DNA of 5,263 bases from Desulfocapsa sp. (lineage in GTDB: Bacteria > Desulfobacterota > Desulfobulbia > Desulfobulbales > Desulfocapsaceae), in contig DYDK01000130.1 of assembly GCA_020717935.1 (NCBI GenBank), positions 1 through 5,263 on the forward strand, read 5' to 3'. A model generated the notes under the pieces. The model was not told where the DNA came from, did no database searches, and worked only from the letters and a program-made list of their open reading frames with translations. Numbering within the stretch: the stretch's first letter is position 1; the number at the start of each line of letters is the position of its first letter. This document shows, piece by piece, positions 1-5,263 of the stretch. A program made the translations under genes and the position numbers.

Positions 1-72
1 CCTGCCCCAGGAACTACCATGGATAGGCGGAGCAAAATTGAATATGCAGTTCAACTGATATGAAAACATTAA

Positions 73-729
73 ATGTTAGCGGCTGTGTCGGTTATACGCG
101 ATGCGAAAATCGCTGTTAAAGTTAATGGTGAATCTACGGTACGGGACCAGCCATTTTCTCCTGATGATATACCTGAGCCACAAGATCCATACAGCATTAG
201 CAAGTACGAGGCCGAGCAGGGGCTACGCCGTTTGGCATCTGAAACTCAAATGGAAATAGTGATCATTCGACCACCGCTGGTCTATGGACCTGGAGTCAAG
301 GCTAACTTTCAGAACATGATGCGCTGGTTAAAAAGGGGGATTCCTTTGCCTTTGGATGCCATTCACAATAAGCGCAGCTTGTTGGCGTTGGATAATCTGG
401 TAGATTTAATTTTTACCTGCATTGATCATCCGGATGCAGCAAATCAAACTTTTCTGGCATCTGATGGAGAAGATCTTTCCACCACGGAACTGTTACGCCG
501 TATGTCACATATGTTGGGTAAATCAGCACTATTAATACCAGTTCCCCCTTCATTACTTGAAGCTGGTTTTTCGTTTCTTGGCAAGAAGGATATGGCACAG
601 CGTCTATGTGCATCGCTTCAGGTAGATATTTCTAAGACGCAGACACTGTTGGGTTGGACTCCACTCATTAGTGTTGATGAGGGACTTTTACGAACAGCTC
701 AAGGTTTTTTGCATGAAAAGATTGTTTGA
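73..729 (+). CDS. N-terminally truncated SDR nucleotide-sugar epimerase/reductase (WbpV/WreQ-like), probably broken
   Basis: This is the C-terminal two thirds of an extended SDR acting on nucleotide sugars. Visible motifs are KVNGE (residues 16-20), the catalytic YSISK (40-44) followed by YEAEQGL, RPPLVYGPG (66-74), a substrate-loop block NKRSLLALDNLVDLI (about 99-113) and a C-terminal LGWTP (193-197). Relatives run about 310-320 residues; this frame has 218. Missing are the N-terminal GxxGxxG Rossmann motif, the DVVHLAA-like strand and the catalytic serine that normally lies just before KVNGE. Residues 1-15 do not resemble the family, and in-frame stops lie at 61-63 and 70-72. Another frame (62 onwards) reads MKTLNVSG, resembling the NVxGT segment of the family, so a frameshift plus a small deletion is likely. 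The ATG at 73 is only the first one available and no good ribosome site precedes it. The frame overlaps the next gene by 17 bp, typical of co-translation. The SDR family call is firm; the substrate (4-reduction of a keto-sugar or 4-epimerisation) is inferred from neighbours. Confidence 0.75.
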   Translation: MLAAVSVIRDAKIAVKVNGESTVRDQPFSPDDIPEPQDPYSISKYEAEQGLRRLASETQMEIVIIRPPLVYGPGVKANFQNMMRWLKRGIPLPLDAIHNKRSLLALDNLVDLIFTCIDHPDAANQTFLASDGEDLSTTELLRRMSHMLGKSALLIPVPPSLLEAGFSFLGKKDMAQRLCASLQVDISKTQTLLGWTPLISVDEGLLRTAQGFLHEKIV

Positions 730-1273
730 TTTGATAATAGCTGTTTGTGCGACAATGGTTCTGTCGTTGCCGATTGTGCTGGTATCATTGTTGGTCAAAC
801 TGACCTCCAAAGGCCCTGTTCTTTATTGGTCTCAACGAGTGGGTCGTAATAACATTCTTTTCAGGATGCCGAAGTTTCGGAGTATGCAGGTAGATACGCC
901 AGCAGTGGCAACGCATCTTCTGGCTGAACCTTCTTTGTACCTTACGCCTGTTGGTAGTTTTCTGCGTAAAACCAGTTTAGATGAATTGCCACAACTGTGG
1001 AGTATTTTGAAAGGTGATATGAGCATTGTTGGCCCCCGGCCTGCCCTTTTTAATCAGGATGATCTGATTGAACTCAGAACTCAAAGGGGGATTCACAAAT
1101 TGGCACCAGGGTTAACTGGATGGGCACAAATTAATGGCCGTGATGAGTTGCCTATTCCCATTAAAGTGGAGTTTGACTATTATTATCTAATAAATCAGAC
1201 TCTCTTGCTGGATCTGAAAATTATTTTTCAGACGGCCATGAGGGTCATTCGGCATGAAGGTGTGACTCATTGA
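713..1273 (+). CDS. Small polyprenyl-phosphate sugar-1-phosphate transferase (initiating glycosyltransferase, PglC/WreU type)
   Basis: This 186-residue protein belongs to the bacterial sugar transferase family (Pfam Bac_transf). It transfers a sugar-1-phosphate from a UDP-sugar to undecaprenyl phosphate at the inner membrane, the first step of a lipid-linked glycan. Seen in order: KRLFDL (2-7), a single hydrophobic segment with a central proline (about 7-28, P20) that in this family forms a re-entrant helix, GPVLYWSQRVGR (34-45), MPKFRSM (52-58), the catalytic Asp-Glu pair in TSLDELPQL (D90, E91), SIVGPRP (104-110), APGLTGWAQINGR (131-143) and LDLKIIFQT (166-174). Length matches the minimal monotopic form without the extra transmembrane domain of WbaP/WcaJ. 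The ATG at 713 is chosen because KRLFDL is the family N-terminus and AAGG at 701-704 lies 8 bases upstream; an in-frame ATG at 671 would add 14 unrelated residues. It starts inside the end of the SDR gene, so the two are probably co-translated. The sugar is inferred, not visible. Confidence 0.93.
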   Translation: MKRLFDLIIAVCATMVLSLPIVLVSLLVKLTSKGPVLYWSQRVGRNNILFRMPKFRSMQVDTPAVATHLLAEPSLYLTPVGSFLRKTSLDELPQLWSILKGDMSIVGPRPALFNQDDLIELRTQRGIHKLAPGLTGWAQINGRDELPIPIKVEFDYYYLINQTLLLDLKIIFQTAMRVIRHEGVTH

Positions 1274-1337
1274 GTGAGTCATTTAAGAAAATCTTGGCAA
1301 AACGGTCAGCAAACTCTCGATAATATTTTTTCTGCAT

Positions 1338-1405
1338 AGTAAAAACGGACAGTTTGTGAGACGGCTTTTTTTCAGGAGATGTCTCACAAACTGTCCTTTT
1401 TTACT
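1338..1405. terminator. Long symmetric hairpin, probable bidirectional intrinsic terminator
   Basis: Two 25-nt arms (1338-1362 and 1381-1405) are complementary at 24 positions, around an 18-nt loop (1363-1380). The inner 16 bp, beginning GGACAGTTTG, pair perfectly. The outer part pairs an A-run (1341-1345) with a T-run (1397-1402), so a stem followed by a T-tract is read on either strand. That is the form of a bidirectional Rho-independent terminator, and it lies 65 bases after the transferase stop. It would end the upstream transcript and also block antisense reading. The gene after it is on the same strand, so it would then need its own promoter or read-through. A mobile palindromic repeat is the alternative. 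Confidence 0.65.
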
Positions 1406-1538
1406 TGACCGCCTCAGTCACACCCTTATGTGTTGTAAAACTCTCCTATGGCCGGTAGTTCGCTTGGTGGGATACTTGATAGTTCTGTTAGTTGTATTCT
1501 GTCTCAAATTACTTTTTTTATAGCAGGAATTACCTCTT

Positions 1539-3515
1539 ATGTCCGTCCGAACTTTTGATACAATCAAGTTGTCTTTCTTATTTTTCCTGAGTCAGCATAT
1601 ATTGCGATTTAAGAAAAATTGCACGAATGTTCATTTTTGGATTATGCTGGTGTCAGATGCGTTTTTTGTCCTACTGGCATTTGTCTTGGCAAACTATCTT
1701 CGTTTTGAAACACTTCTGTTCTCTCACGATCGTCTCCCTTCTCTTTTTATCTTGCCCGTTATTTTCACCGTAAAACTCCCTGTTTTTTACCTATCGGGGC
1801 TGTATAACGGGATGTGGCGTTACACCGGGTTACGAGATCTGCTGAATATTATCAAGGCGGTTCTCTTCTCATCGGCTATCATTGTCTCTGGAATGTTGTT
1901 GGTGAACCGTTTTGAGGGATTTTCTCGGTCGGTGTTCATCATGGATGCTATTCTGTCGTTATTGTTCCTCGCTGGTATCAGGGTGTTTATCCGTTGCCTG
2001 CTTCATCGCCGACATAACCAACAGCATGCTCGTCAGGTCCGAAAAAAGAGGCTCCTTCTGATTGGGGCAGGGGATGCGGCTGAACAGGTGGTGCGAGAAC
2101 TTACAACCAATCCCTTGCTTCCTTATGAGGTCGTTGGATTTGTCGATGATGATCCAGCAAAAAACGGGATGCGTATTCACGGGATACCCATTCTTGGCGG
2201 TGTTGATGATCTGGTTGATTGCGTCGTTCAGGCAGATGTTGAAGAATTGTTAATTGCCGTGTCTGCTCTCACTGGTCAACAGATGAAACGAATTGTCGGT
2301 CTGTGCCAGCAAACAGCGCTTTCCTATAAAGTTTTACCCGGGCTGGGTGAACTTATTAATGGGACTGTCTCCGTAAAGGCTATTCGAGATATATCGTATC
2401 TTGATTTGTTGGGACGAGAAGAGGTCAAGCTGGATCAGGAAAAAATCGGGGGCTACATAACTGGAAAGGTTGTAATGGTTACAGGTGCTGGTGGGACAAT
2501 CGGCTCTGAATTGTGCCGCCAGTTACTTCGCTTCCATCCAAGACAGCTTATTCTTTTTGATTCCGGTGAGGAAAATCTCTATACTATTCAGATGGAGCTG
2601 GAGCATGAATTCATATTCAAGGATTATATCACAGTTCTTGGTCAGGTCCAAAATCAGGAATTGCTGTCCAGAGTTTTTAGTCAATACAAGCCAGAGGTCG
2701 TTTTTCATGCCGCTGCCTATAAGCATGTCCCTTTGGTTGAGATAAATCCTTGGGAAGCAGTAACCAATAATGTTTTGGCTGCCAAATACCTTCTGGAGGG
2801 ATCCATCGCCCACGGGGTGCATCGTTTTGTTCTGGTCTCAACCGATAAGGCTGTTCGGCCCACGAATGTTATGGGGGCCTCCAAACGCATTACCGAACTC
2901 CTGATGCTCGCGTACTGTCACAGTCAAAATCGTACGACTGCTTTTCCGCAAGATTCAGAGCAGCAGCACACAATTTTTCAGGCGGTGCGTTTTGGCAATG
3001 TTCTGGGTTCCTCGGGTTCCGCTATTCCCCTTTTTAAGCGGCAGATTGAAATGGGTGGCCCGGTAACCATTACCCACCCTGATATTACCCGCTATTTTAT
3101 GTCCATTGAAGAAGCAGCCCAGCTCATCATTCAGGCCGGAGCAATGGGGGCCGGTGGGGAAATTTTTCTTTTGAAGATGGGAGCTCCGGTAAAGATCGCA
3201 GATCTGGCTCGTGATCTTATTCAACTTATGGGATTTACGCCGGAAATCGACATCAAAATGACCTATACCGGTCTTCGTCCGGGAGAAAAACTCTACGAAG
3301 AACTTATTACTGAAGGGGAAGGTATCGTCCCTACCCAGCATGAACAGATCATGGTGCTTCGTGGTGATGGCAAGTCCTTGCCTGAGATGGAAGAATTTCT
3401 TGAAGAGTTGACCAGAATAGGAGCAGACTATGATGCGATTGGAATTAAAGAAATATTTACGAAGATCCTTCCTGAATATACCTCTGATTTACAGGTAAAA
3501 TCAATTATAGAGTAA
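1539..3515 (+). CDS. wbpM: Membrane-anchored UDP-GlcNAc 4,6-dehydratase, WbpM/PglF/CapD family
   Basis: This 658-residue protein is of the long WbpM type (WbpM itself is about 665). The family converts UDP-GlcNAc to a UDP-2-acetamido-2,6-dideoxy-4-ketohexose, precursor of QuiNAc, FucNAc or bacillosamine. Four hydrophobic segments lie near 34-52, 68-86, 105-123 and 131-149. A CoA-binding-like Rossmann domain follows, with IGAGDAAEQ (175-183) and VGFVDDDP (199-206). The catalytic SDR domain starts with TGAGGTIGSEL (315-325), then AAAYKHVPL (391-399), STDKA (434-438), PTNVMGASKR (441-450), RFGNVLGSSGS (484-494), DITRYFM (515-521) and GLRPGEKLYEEL (578-589). The usual SDR tyrosine is methionine (M445-x3-K449), the altered Ser-Met-Lys triad described for WbpM. 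AGGA at 1525-1528 lies 10 bases before the ATG. The first 30 or so residues are longer than in many relatives, but later methionines have no better ribosome site. The names pglF and capD are also used for this family. No frameshift is seen; the gene appears intact. Confidence 0.93.
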   Translation: MSVRTFDTIKLSFLFFLSQHILRFKKNCTNVHFWIMLVSDAFFVLLAFVLANYLRFETLLFSHDRLPSLFILPVIFTVKLPVFYLSGLYNGMWRYTGLRDLLNIIKAVLFSSAIIVSGMLLVNRFEGFSRSVFIMDAILSLLFLAGIRVFIRCLLHRRHNQQHARQVRKKRLLLIGAGDAAEQVVRELTTNPLLPYEVVGFVDDDPAKNGMRIHGIPILGGVDDLVDCVVQADVEELLIAVSALTGQQMKRIVGLCQQTALSYKVLPGLGELINGTVSVKAIRDISYLDLLGREEVKLDQEKIGGYITGKVVMVTGAGGTIGSELCRQLLRFHPRQLILFDSGEENLYTIQMELEHEFIFKDYITVLGQVQNQELLSRVFSQYKPEVVFHAAAYKHVPLVEINPWEAVTNNVLAAKYLLEGSIAHGVHRFVLVSTDKAVRPTNVMGASKRITELLMLAYCHSQNRTTAFPQDSEQQHTIFQAVRFGNVLGSSGSAIPLFKRQIEMGGPVTITHPDITRYFMSIEEAAQLIIQAGAMGAGGEIFLLKMGAPVKIADLARDLIQLMGFTPEIDIKMTYTGLRPGEKLYEELITEGEGIVPTQHEQIMVLRGDGKSLPEMEEFLEELTRIGADYDAIGIKEIFTKILPEYTSDLQVKSIIE

Positions 3516-3550
3516 GGGCCTTGTCCGCAAAACCTATGAACATCTTACAT

Positions 3551-3825
3551 CTCATCTTTGATGGTCTCGCAAAAAGTCAAAATCTGACAAAAACGACATC
3601 ATAACTTGTTGAAATTACTAAGTCAGAATGTGAAAAAATGTCTGTTTTAGGACTTTTTACGAGACCGTCATCTTTGGGTCAGCTTTGGTTGTGACTCAAT
3701 CTCAGGTAAGCGAGCTTGCGAGACTCCGAAATCCTCGGCATAGCCCAGCTACGCCTGTGGTTTCGGGGTTTCGCAAGGTCGCTTACCTGTTCAATCTCCC
3801 TAACCAAATCGAACCCAAATCTGAG
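3551..3825. repeat. Large imperfect fold-back repeat interrupted by a smaller element
   Basis: With the inner element and one copy of its flanking repeat removed, this becomes a palindrome of about 159 bp. The inner arms 3703-3739 and 3753-3789 pair at 30 of 37 positions. The 13-nt loop holds a further TAGC/GCTA mini-stem (3741-3744 with 3748-3751). The outer arms are TTTGGGT (3673-3679) plus TTTGGTT (3684-3690) against AACCAAA (3802-3808) plus ACCCAAA (3813-3819), with equal 4-nt gaps. The pairing continues across the inserted element: CTCA at 3551-3554 pairs with TGAG at 3822-3825. An open frame through this region (3685-3894) has no recognisable protein and is a by-product of the palindrome. 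It may be a decayed MITE, a REP-like unit or a structured RNA; a T-tract is lacking, so it is not a standard terminator. Confidence 0.7.
3552..3676. mobile_element. MITE-like fold-back element with flanking direct repeats
   Basis: The terminal inverted repeats are 3560-3578 (GATGGTCTCGCAAAAAGTC) and 3651-3669 (GACTTTTTACGAGACCGTC), matching at 17 of 19 positions. Weaker complementarity continues inward almost to the centre (for example ACTT near 3603-3606 and AAGT near 3620-3623), so the whole unit folds on itself. The exact direct repeat TCATCTTTG occurs at 3552-3560 and 3668-3676, consistent with a target-site duplication. Its true length is 6 to 9 bp, because its edges coincide with the inverted-repeat ends. 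The element itself is about 107-110 bp and encodes no protein. It would depend on a transposase elsewhere in the genome; the IS family is not determined. Confidence 0.75.
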
Positions 3826-3892
3826 CGCAATCTTGTCCATGTGATTTGTGGACAGTACCTAAGTGCGATTGTCGGACTTGTCCCCAATCCTT

Positions 3893-3921
3893 AATGACTA
3901 TCTTTTCAACTGATGGTCATT
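3893..3921 (-). terminator. Hairpin over the stop codon of the nucleotidyltransferase gene
   Basis: AATGACTATC (3893-3902) pairs with GATGGTCATT (3912-3921) with one G-T wobble, around a 9-nt loop that contains the TGA stop of the minus-strand gene (3906-3908). No T-run follows on the minus strand, so it is not a canonical intrinsic terminator. It could be a weak terminator or a 3'-end stabilising hairpin, or it could be chance. Confidence 0.3.
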
Positions 3922-4868
3922 TCTTGTAAAGTCTTTGTTTTTTCTAAGGCCAATTTCCTCTCTTGAATGACTGTCCTTATAGCCCGGATGGCATCCTTAA
4001 TGGTGTCGTGAACAGGAAGGGTATAGCCAGCATGGATAATGATTCGTTGATTGAAGAATCGACTGGAGAGATTAAGGCGGATCCATTTTCGCAGATATGC
4101 GGCTTTCGTGCTGGATGGCTGAATGGTTCTGATAAAAGACGCGGGCAGTGTTATCCCTGTCAGAAGTTGTAAGTAGTCAGTGGTGACCCAGGCCGCTGTT
4201 TGTACTCCGCATTGACGAAGCCACATAGAGAGTAGTTCCCAGTCAATCTTTTGTGTCTGTGTCCATCGAATAAGATCTACCATTTGTATGAGCGAGCTTT
4301 GAAGAGTTGTTGAATATTTTGCGAAGACCGGGTGCACAAGCATGATAAAGAGGGTAGCTTCAGTGTTCAGCCCCCAATAGTTCGAAACTTCTTGTCGTGT
4401 CGCAAGAAAATCATTGGTCATATCCCTGCGTAATCTTCCGGGTTGTAATATATGCCAGTGGAGATCTATGGAGGCGGAGTCGGTCGTCAATGTCATTTCA
4501 TGACTGATGTTTTGAGTAAGGCAGTGACATGAAAAACCTGATTGTGTCAGTGACCTGATAGCTCGTTCTTTGTCGAAAGGGGAAATAAGGATATCGATAT
4601 CTGCGGCAGGTCGTATGGCTGGCTTGTCATAGATTATTTCCCTGATGTGAACTCCTTTGTAAACGGCATAGGGGATGGCTTCTTCTTTGAAAATAGTCGC
4701 AGCCTTAAAGAGTGTTTGAAGCTGGGCCAGATAGCTTATTGCTGCTAGTCTGGTTGTGGGCTTTATTTTTTTGAGAAAACTCTCGGTGAACTGTTCTGAT
4801 TTTTTGGTACGGTGAAGCAGTTCATTCCATAACGGGCCAAGTTTATTAGCAACGATACAATCCGCCAA
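3906..4868 (-). CDS. Nucleotidyltransferase-fold family protein of polysaccharide loci (NTP_transf_5-like), start uncertain
   Basis: The 320-residue product resembles the uncharacterised nucleotidyltransferase family (Pfam NTP_transf_5) often found in capsule and exopolysaccharide clusters. Key blocks are an N-terminal helical part (about 1-60), YAVYKGVHIREIIYDKPA (68-85), the metal-binding pattern RPAADIDILI (86-95, D90 and D92) and a third acidic site in SIDLHWHI (133-140, D135). A mostly helical C-terminus includes LVHPVFAKY (177-185) and MVDLIRW (196-202). All three expected acidic residues are present, so it may be active, but the acceptor is unknown. The start shown is TTG, with AGGAG touching it at zero spacing. 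The frame stays open upstream to stops at 4938-4943 with no ATG, GTG or TTG. That stretch (…ILESILESLQELDVNDQEEL) looks like the usual N-terminus of the family, so the real start may be a rare codon or may have been lost by a frameshift. It faces the dehydratase gene (convergent). Confidence 0.75.
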   Translation of the reverse strand: MADCIVANKLGPLWNELLHRTKKSEQFTESFLKKIKPTTRLAAISYLAQLQTLFKAATIFKEEAIPYAVYKGVHIREIIYDKPAIRPAADIDILISPFDKERAIRSLTQSGFSCHCLTQNISHEMTLTTDSASIDLHWHILQPGRLRRDMTNDFLATRQEVSNYWGLNTEATLFIMLVHPVFAKYSTTLQSSLIQMVDLIRWTQTQKIDWELLSMWLRQCGVQTAAWVTTDYLQLLTGITLPASFIRTIQPSSTKAAYLRKWIRLNLSSRFFNQRIIIHAGYTLPVHDTIKDAIRAIRTVIQERKLALEKTKTLQEMTIS

Positions 4869-4902
4869 CTCCTCTTGGTCATTAACATCAAGCTCCTGTA
4901 GG

Positions 4903-4926
4903 GATTCAAGAATAGATTCAAGAATA
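4903..4926. repeat. Exact 12-bp tandem duplication
   Basis: GATTCAAGAATA occurs twice back to back (4903-4914, 4915-4926). On the minus strand, in the frame of the nucleotidyltransferase gene, it reads ILES-ILES upstream of the apparent TTG start. Its length is a multiple of three, so the frame is kept. It overlaps the -10 part of the possible promoter. Confidence 0.8.
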
Positions 4927-4951
4927 TTTTGCGGTTCTTATCAAATGTCAA
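4923..4951 (-). promoter_or_regulatory. Possible sigma70-type promoter for the nucleotidyltransferase gene
   Basis: On the minus strand a perfect -35 hexamer TTGACA (4951-4946) is followed by a 17-base spacer and AATATT (4928-4923), 4 of 6 to the -10 consensus. The predicted transcript would start near 4916, about 48 bases before the TTG codon at 4868. If real, the open frame upstream of 4916 could not be translated from this transcript. The call rests on the motif match alone. Confidence 0.4.
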
Positions 4952-5025
4952 TTACTTTGGCCGGTTCGCGACAATTATCTTGTCCGGTTTTTGATTAGTG
5001 TTTTTTGCTCTGAGTTCTTGTTTGG

Positions 5026-5263
5026 TTAGTGTTGTTTTTTAGAGTTGGAAATTGTTGTCATTTGTTTAAGAAGGCGAAGCCTTTGCAAAAGAAATGACAA
5101 CAATTTCCAACTCGCAGCAAGCGATAGCGCGGTAGGTGCTGGCAGAGGATCAACGTATTCGAGCAACGCATCATCTTTCATCTGCCTGGCCAGTTGATGG
5201 TTATACTCGCTATCGGCCTTGGTGATGGTATGGGCCGGCACGGGATAGACCCTGCTCCTTGAC
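5026..5263 (-). CDS. Unrecognised protein, C-terminal part only (5' end beyond the window)
   Basis: The frame is open from the right edge to a TAA at 5026-5028. It translates as …RVYPVPAHTITKADSEYNHQ followed by LARQMKDDALLEYVDPLPAP and, after further residues, a leucine-rich tail ending LRLLKQMTTISNSKKQH. A GTG at 5241 is available, but the frame stays open upstream of it with plausible protein sequence (SRSRVYP), so I read it as a partial gene. I do not recognise the family. About 24 of the last residues (from SWKLL) are encoded within the 22-bp inverted repeat and its loop, which suggests that the original C-terminus was replaced when the palindrome arrived. It may therefore be a truncated gene. 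It lies on the same strand as the nucleotidyltransferase gene, about 157 bp upstream of it, with a possible promoter between them. Confidence 0.4.
   Translation of the reverse strand, partial: SRSRVYPVPAHTITKADSEYNHQLARQMKDDALLEYVDPLPAPTALSLAASWKLLSFLLQRLRLLKQMTTISNSKKQH
5042..5113. repeat. Perfect 22-bp inverted repeat with nested stem
   Basis: The arms 5042-5063 and 5092-5113 (beginning GAGTTGGAAATTG) are perfectly complementary. They enclose a 28-nt loop that holds its own stem AAGGC (5071-5075), GAA, GCCTT (5079-5083). No T-tract follows either arm outward: on the minus strand an A-run follows, and on the plus strand GCAGC follows. It therefore does not look like an intrinsic terminator. 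No flanking target duplication is visible. A small fold-back element or an mRNA structural element are the alternatives. Confidence 0.75.

Noticed and set aside
1263..1281. TGACTCA / TGAGTCA 7-bp inverted repeat over the transferase stop codon
   Set aside because: It is a short AT-rich stem with no T-tract, and a much stronger hairpin lies 60 bases downstream.
1451..1462. GCCGGTAGTTCG in the dehydratase leader, resembling the ops element (GGCGGTAGCGTG) used by RfaH
   Set aside because: Only the GGTAG core and a few flanking bases match, and no JUMPstart-like context is present; too weak to call.
3685..3894. 69-codon open frame on the + strand in the intergenic region
   Set aside because: It runs through both arms of the large palindrome, has no recognisable protein pattern and no ribosome site; it is best explained as a by-product of the repeat.
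4763..4951. 62-codon minus-strand frame overlapping the start of the nucleotidyltransferase gene
   Set aside because: It is out of frame with the family sequence, rich in Lys/Asn/Phe and lacks any known pattern; it matters only as a sign of a possible frameshift.
3520..4985. CTTGTCC heptamer at four intergenic places (3520, 3832, 3877, 4979)
   Set aside because: Spacing and flanks are irregular and a heptamer recurs easily by chance; no array or operator arrangement is seen.
4961..4995. GACAA/TTGTC stem followed by TTTTT, terminator-like on the + strand
   Set aside because: The stem is only 5 bp with mismatched flanks, and no + strand gene lies upstream to terminate.

Overview
The window looks like the edge of a surface-polysaccharide (O-antigen or capsule/exopolysaccharide) gene cluster in a Gram-negative bacterium, followed by a repeat-rich intergenic region. 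Base composition is moderately AT-rich. No ribosomal or other taxonomic marker is present. A proteobacterial or Desulfobacterota host is an impression from protein flavour and from the fold-back repeat, not something the sequence proves.

Left part (1-1273, + strand). A short-chain dehydrogenase/reductase (SDR) sugar epimerase/reductase (73-729) keeps its YxxxK motif and C-terminal half but has no visible NAD-binding N-terminus, so it is probably broken by a 5' frameshift or deletion. It overlaps by 17 bp a small polyprenyl-phosphate sugar-1-phosphate transferase (713-1273).

Middle (1274-3515, + strand). A long, nearly perfect palindrome with A/T tracts on both sides (1338-1405) fits a bidirectional intrinsic terminator. 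It separates the transferase from a large membrane-anchored WbpM/PglF-type UDP-GlcNAc 4,6-dehydratase (1539-3515). SDR, small sugar transferase and WbpM-type dehydratase together form the toolkit for starting a glycan with a 2-acetamido-2,6-dideoxyhexose such as QuiNAc or FucNAc on undecaprenyl phosphate: the dehydratase makes the 4-keto-6-deoxy sugar nucleotide, the SDR reduces or epimerises it, and the transferase loads the lipid.

Repeat region (3516-3905). There is no convincing gene here. It holds a roughly 107-110 bp fold-back element with imperfect terminal inverted repeats and a 9-bp flanking direct repeat (3552-3676). This MITE-like element sits inside the left arm of a second, larger imperfect palindrome (3551-3825), which is a nested insertion. 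The tail (3826-3892) shows only a 6-bp hairpin (3834-3854).

Right part (3893-5263, - strand). A nucleotidyltransferase-fold protein of the uncharacterised polysaccharide-locus type (3906-4868) has an uncertain TTG start, a possible sigma70-like promoter just upstream and a 12-bp tandem duplication in the leader. Beyond it lies the 3' end of an unrecognised reading frame running off the right edge (5026-5263), whose last codons are written through a perfect 22-bp inverted repeat (5042-5113).

No clearly new biological system is visible. The points most worth following are the nested fold-back elements, the broken SDR in an otherwise intact initiation module, and the palindrome at the 3' end of the right-edge reading frame.
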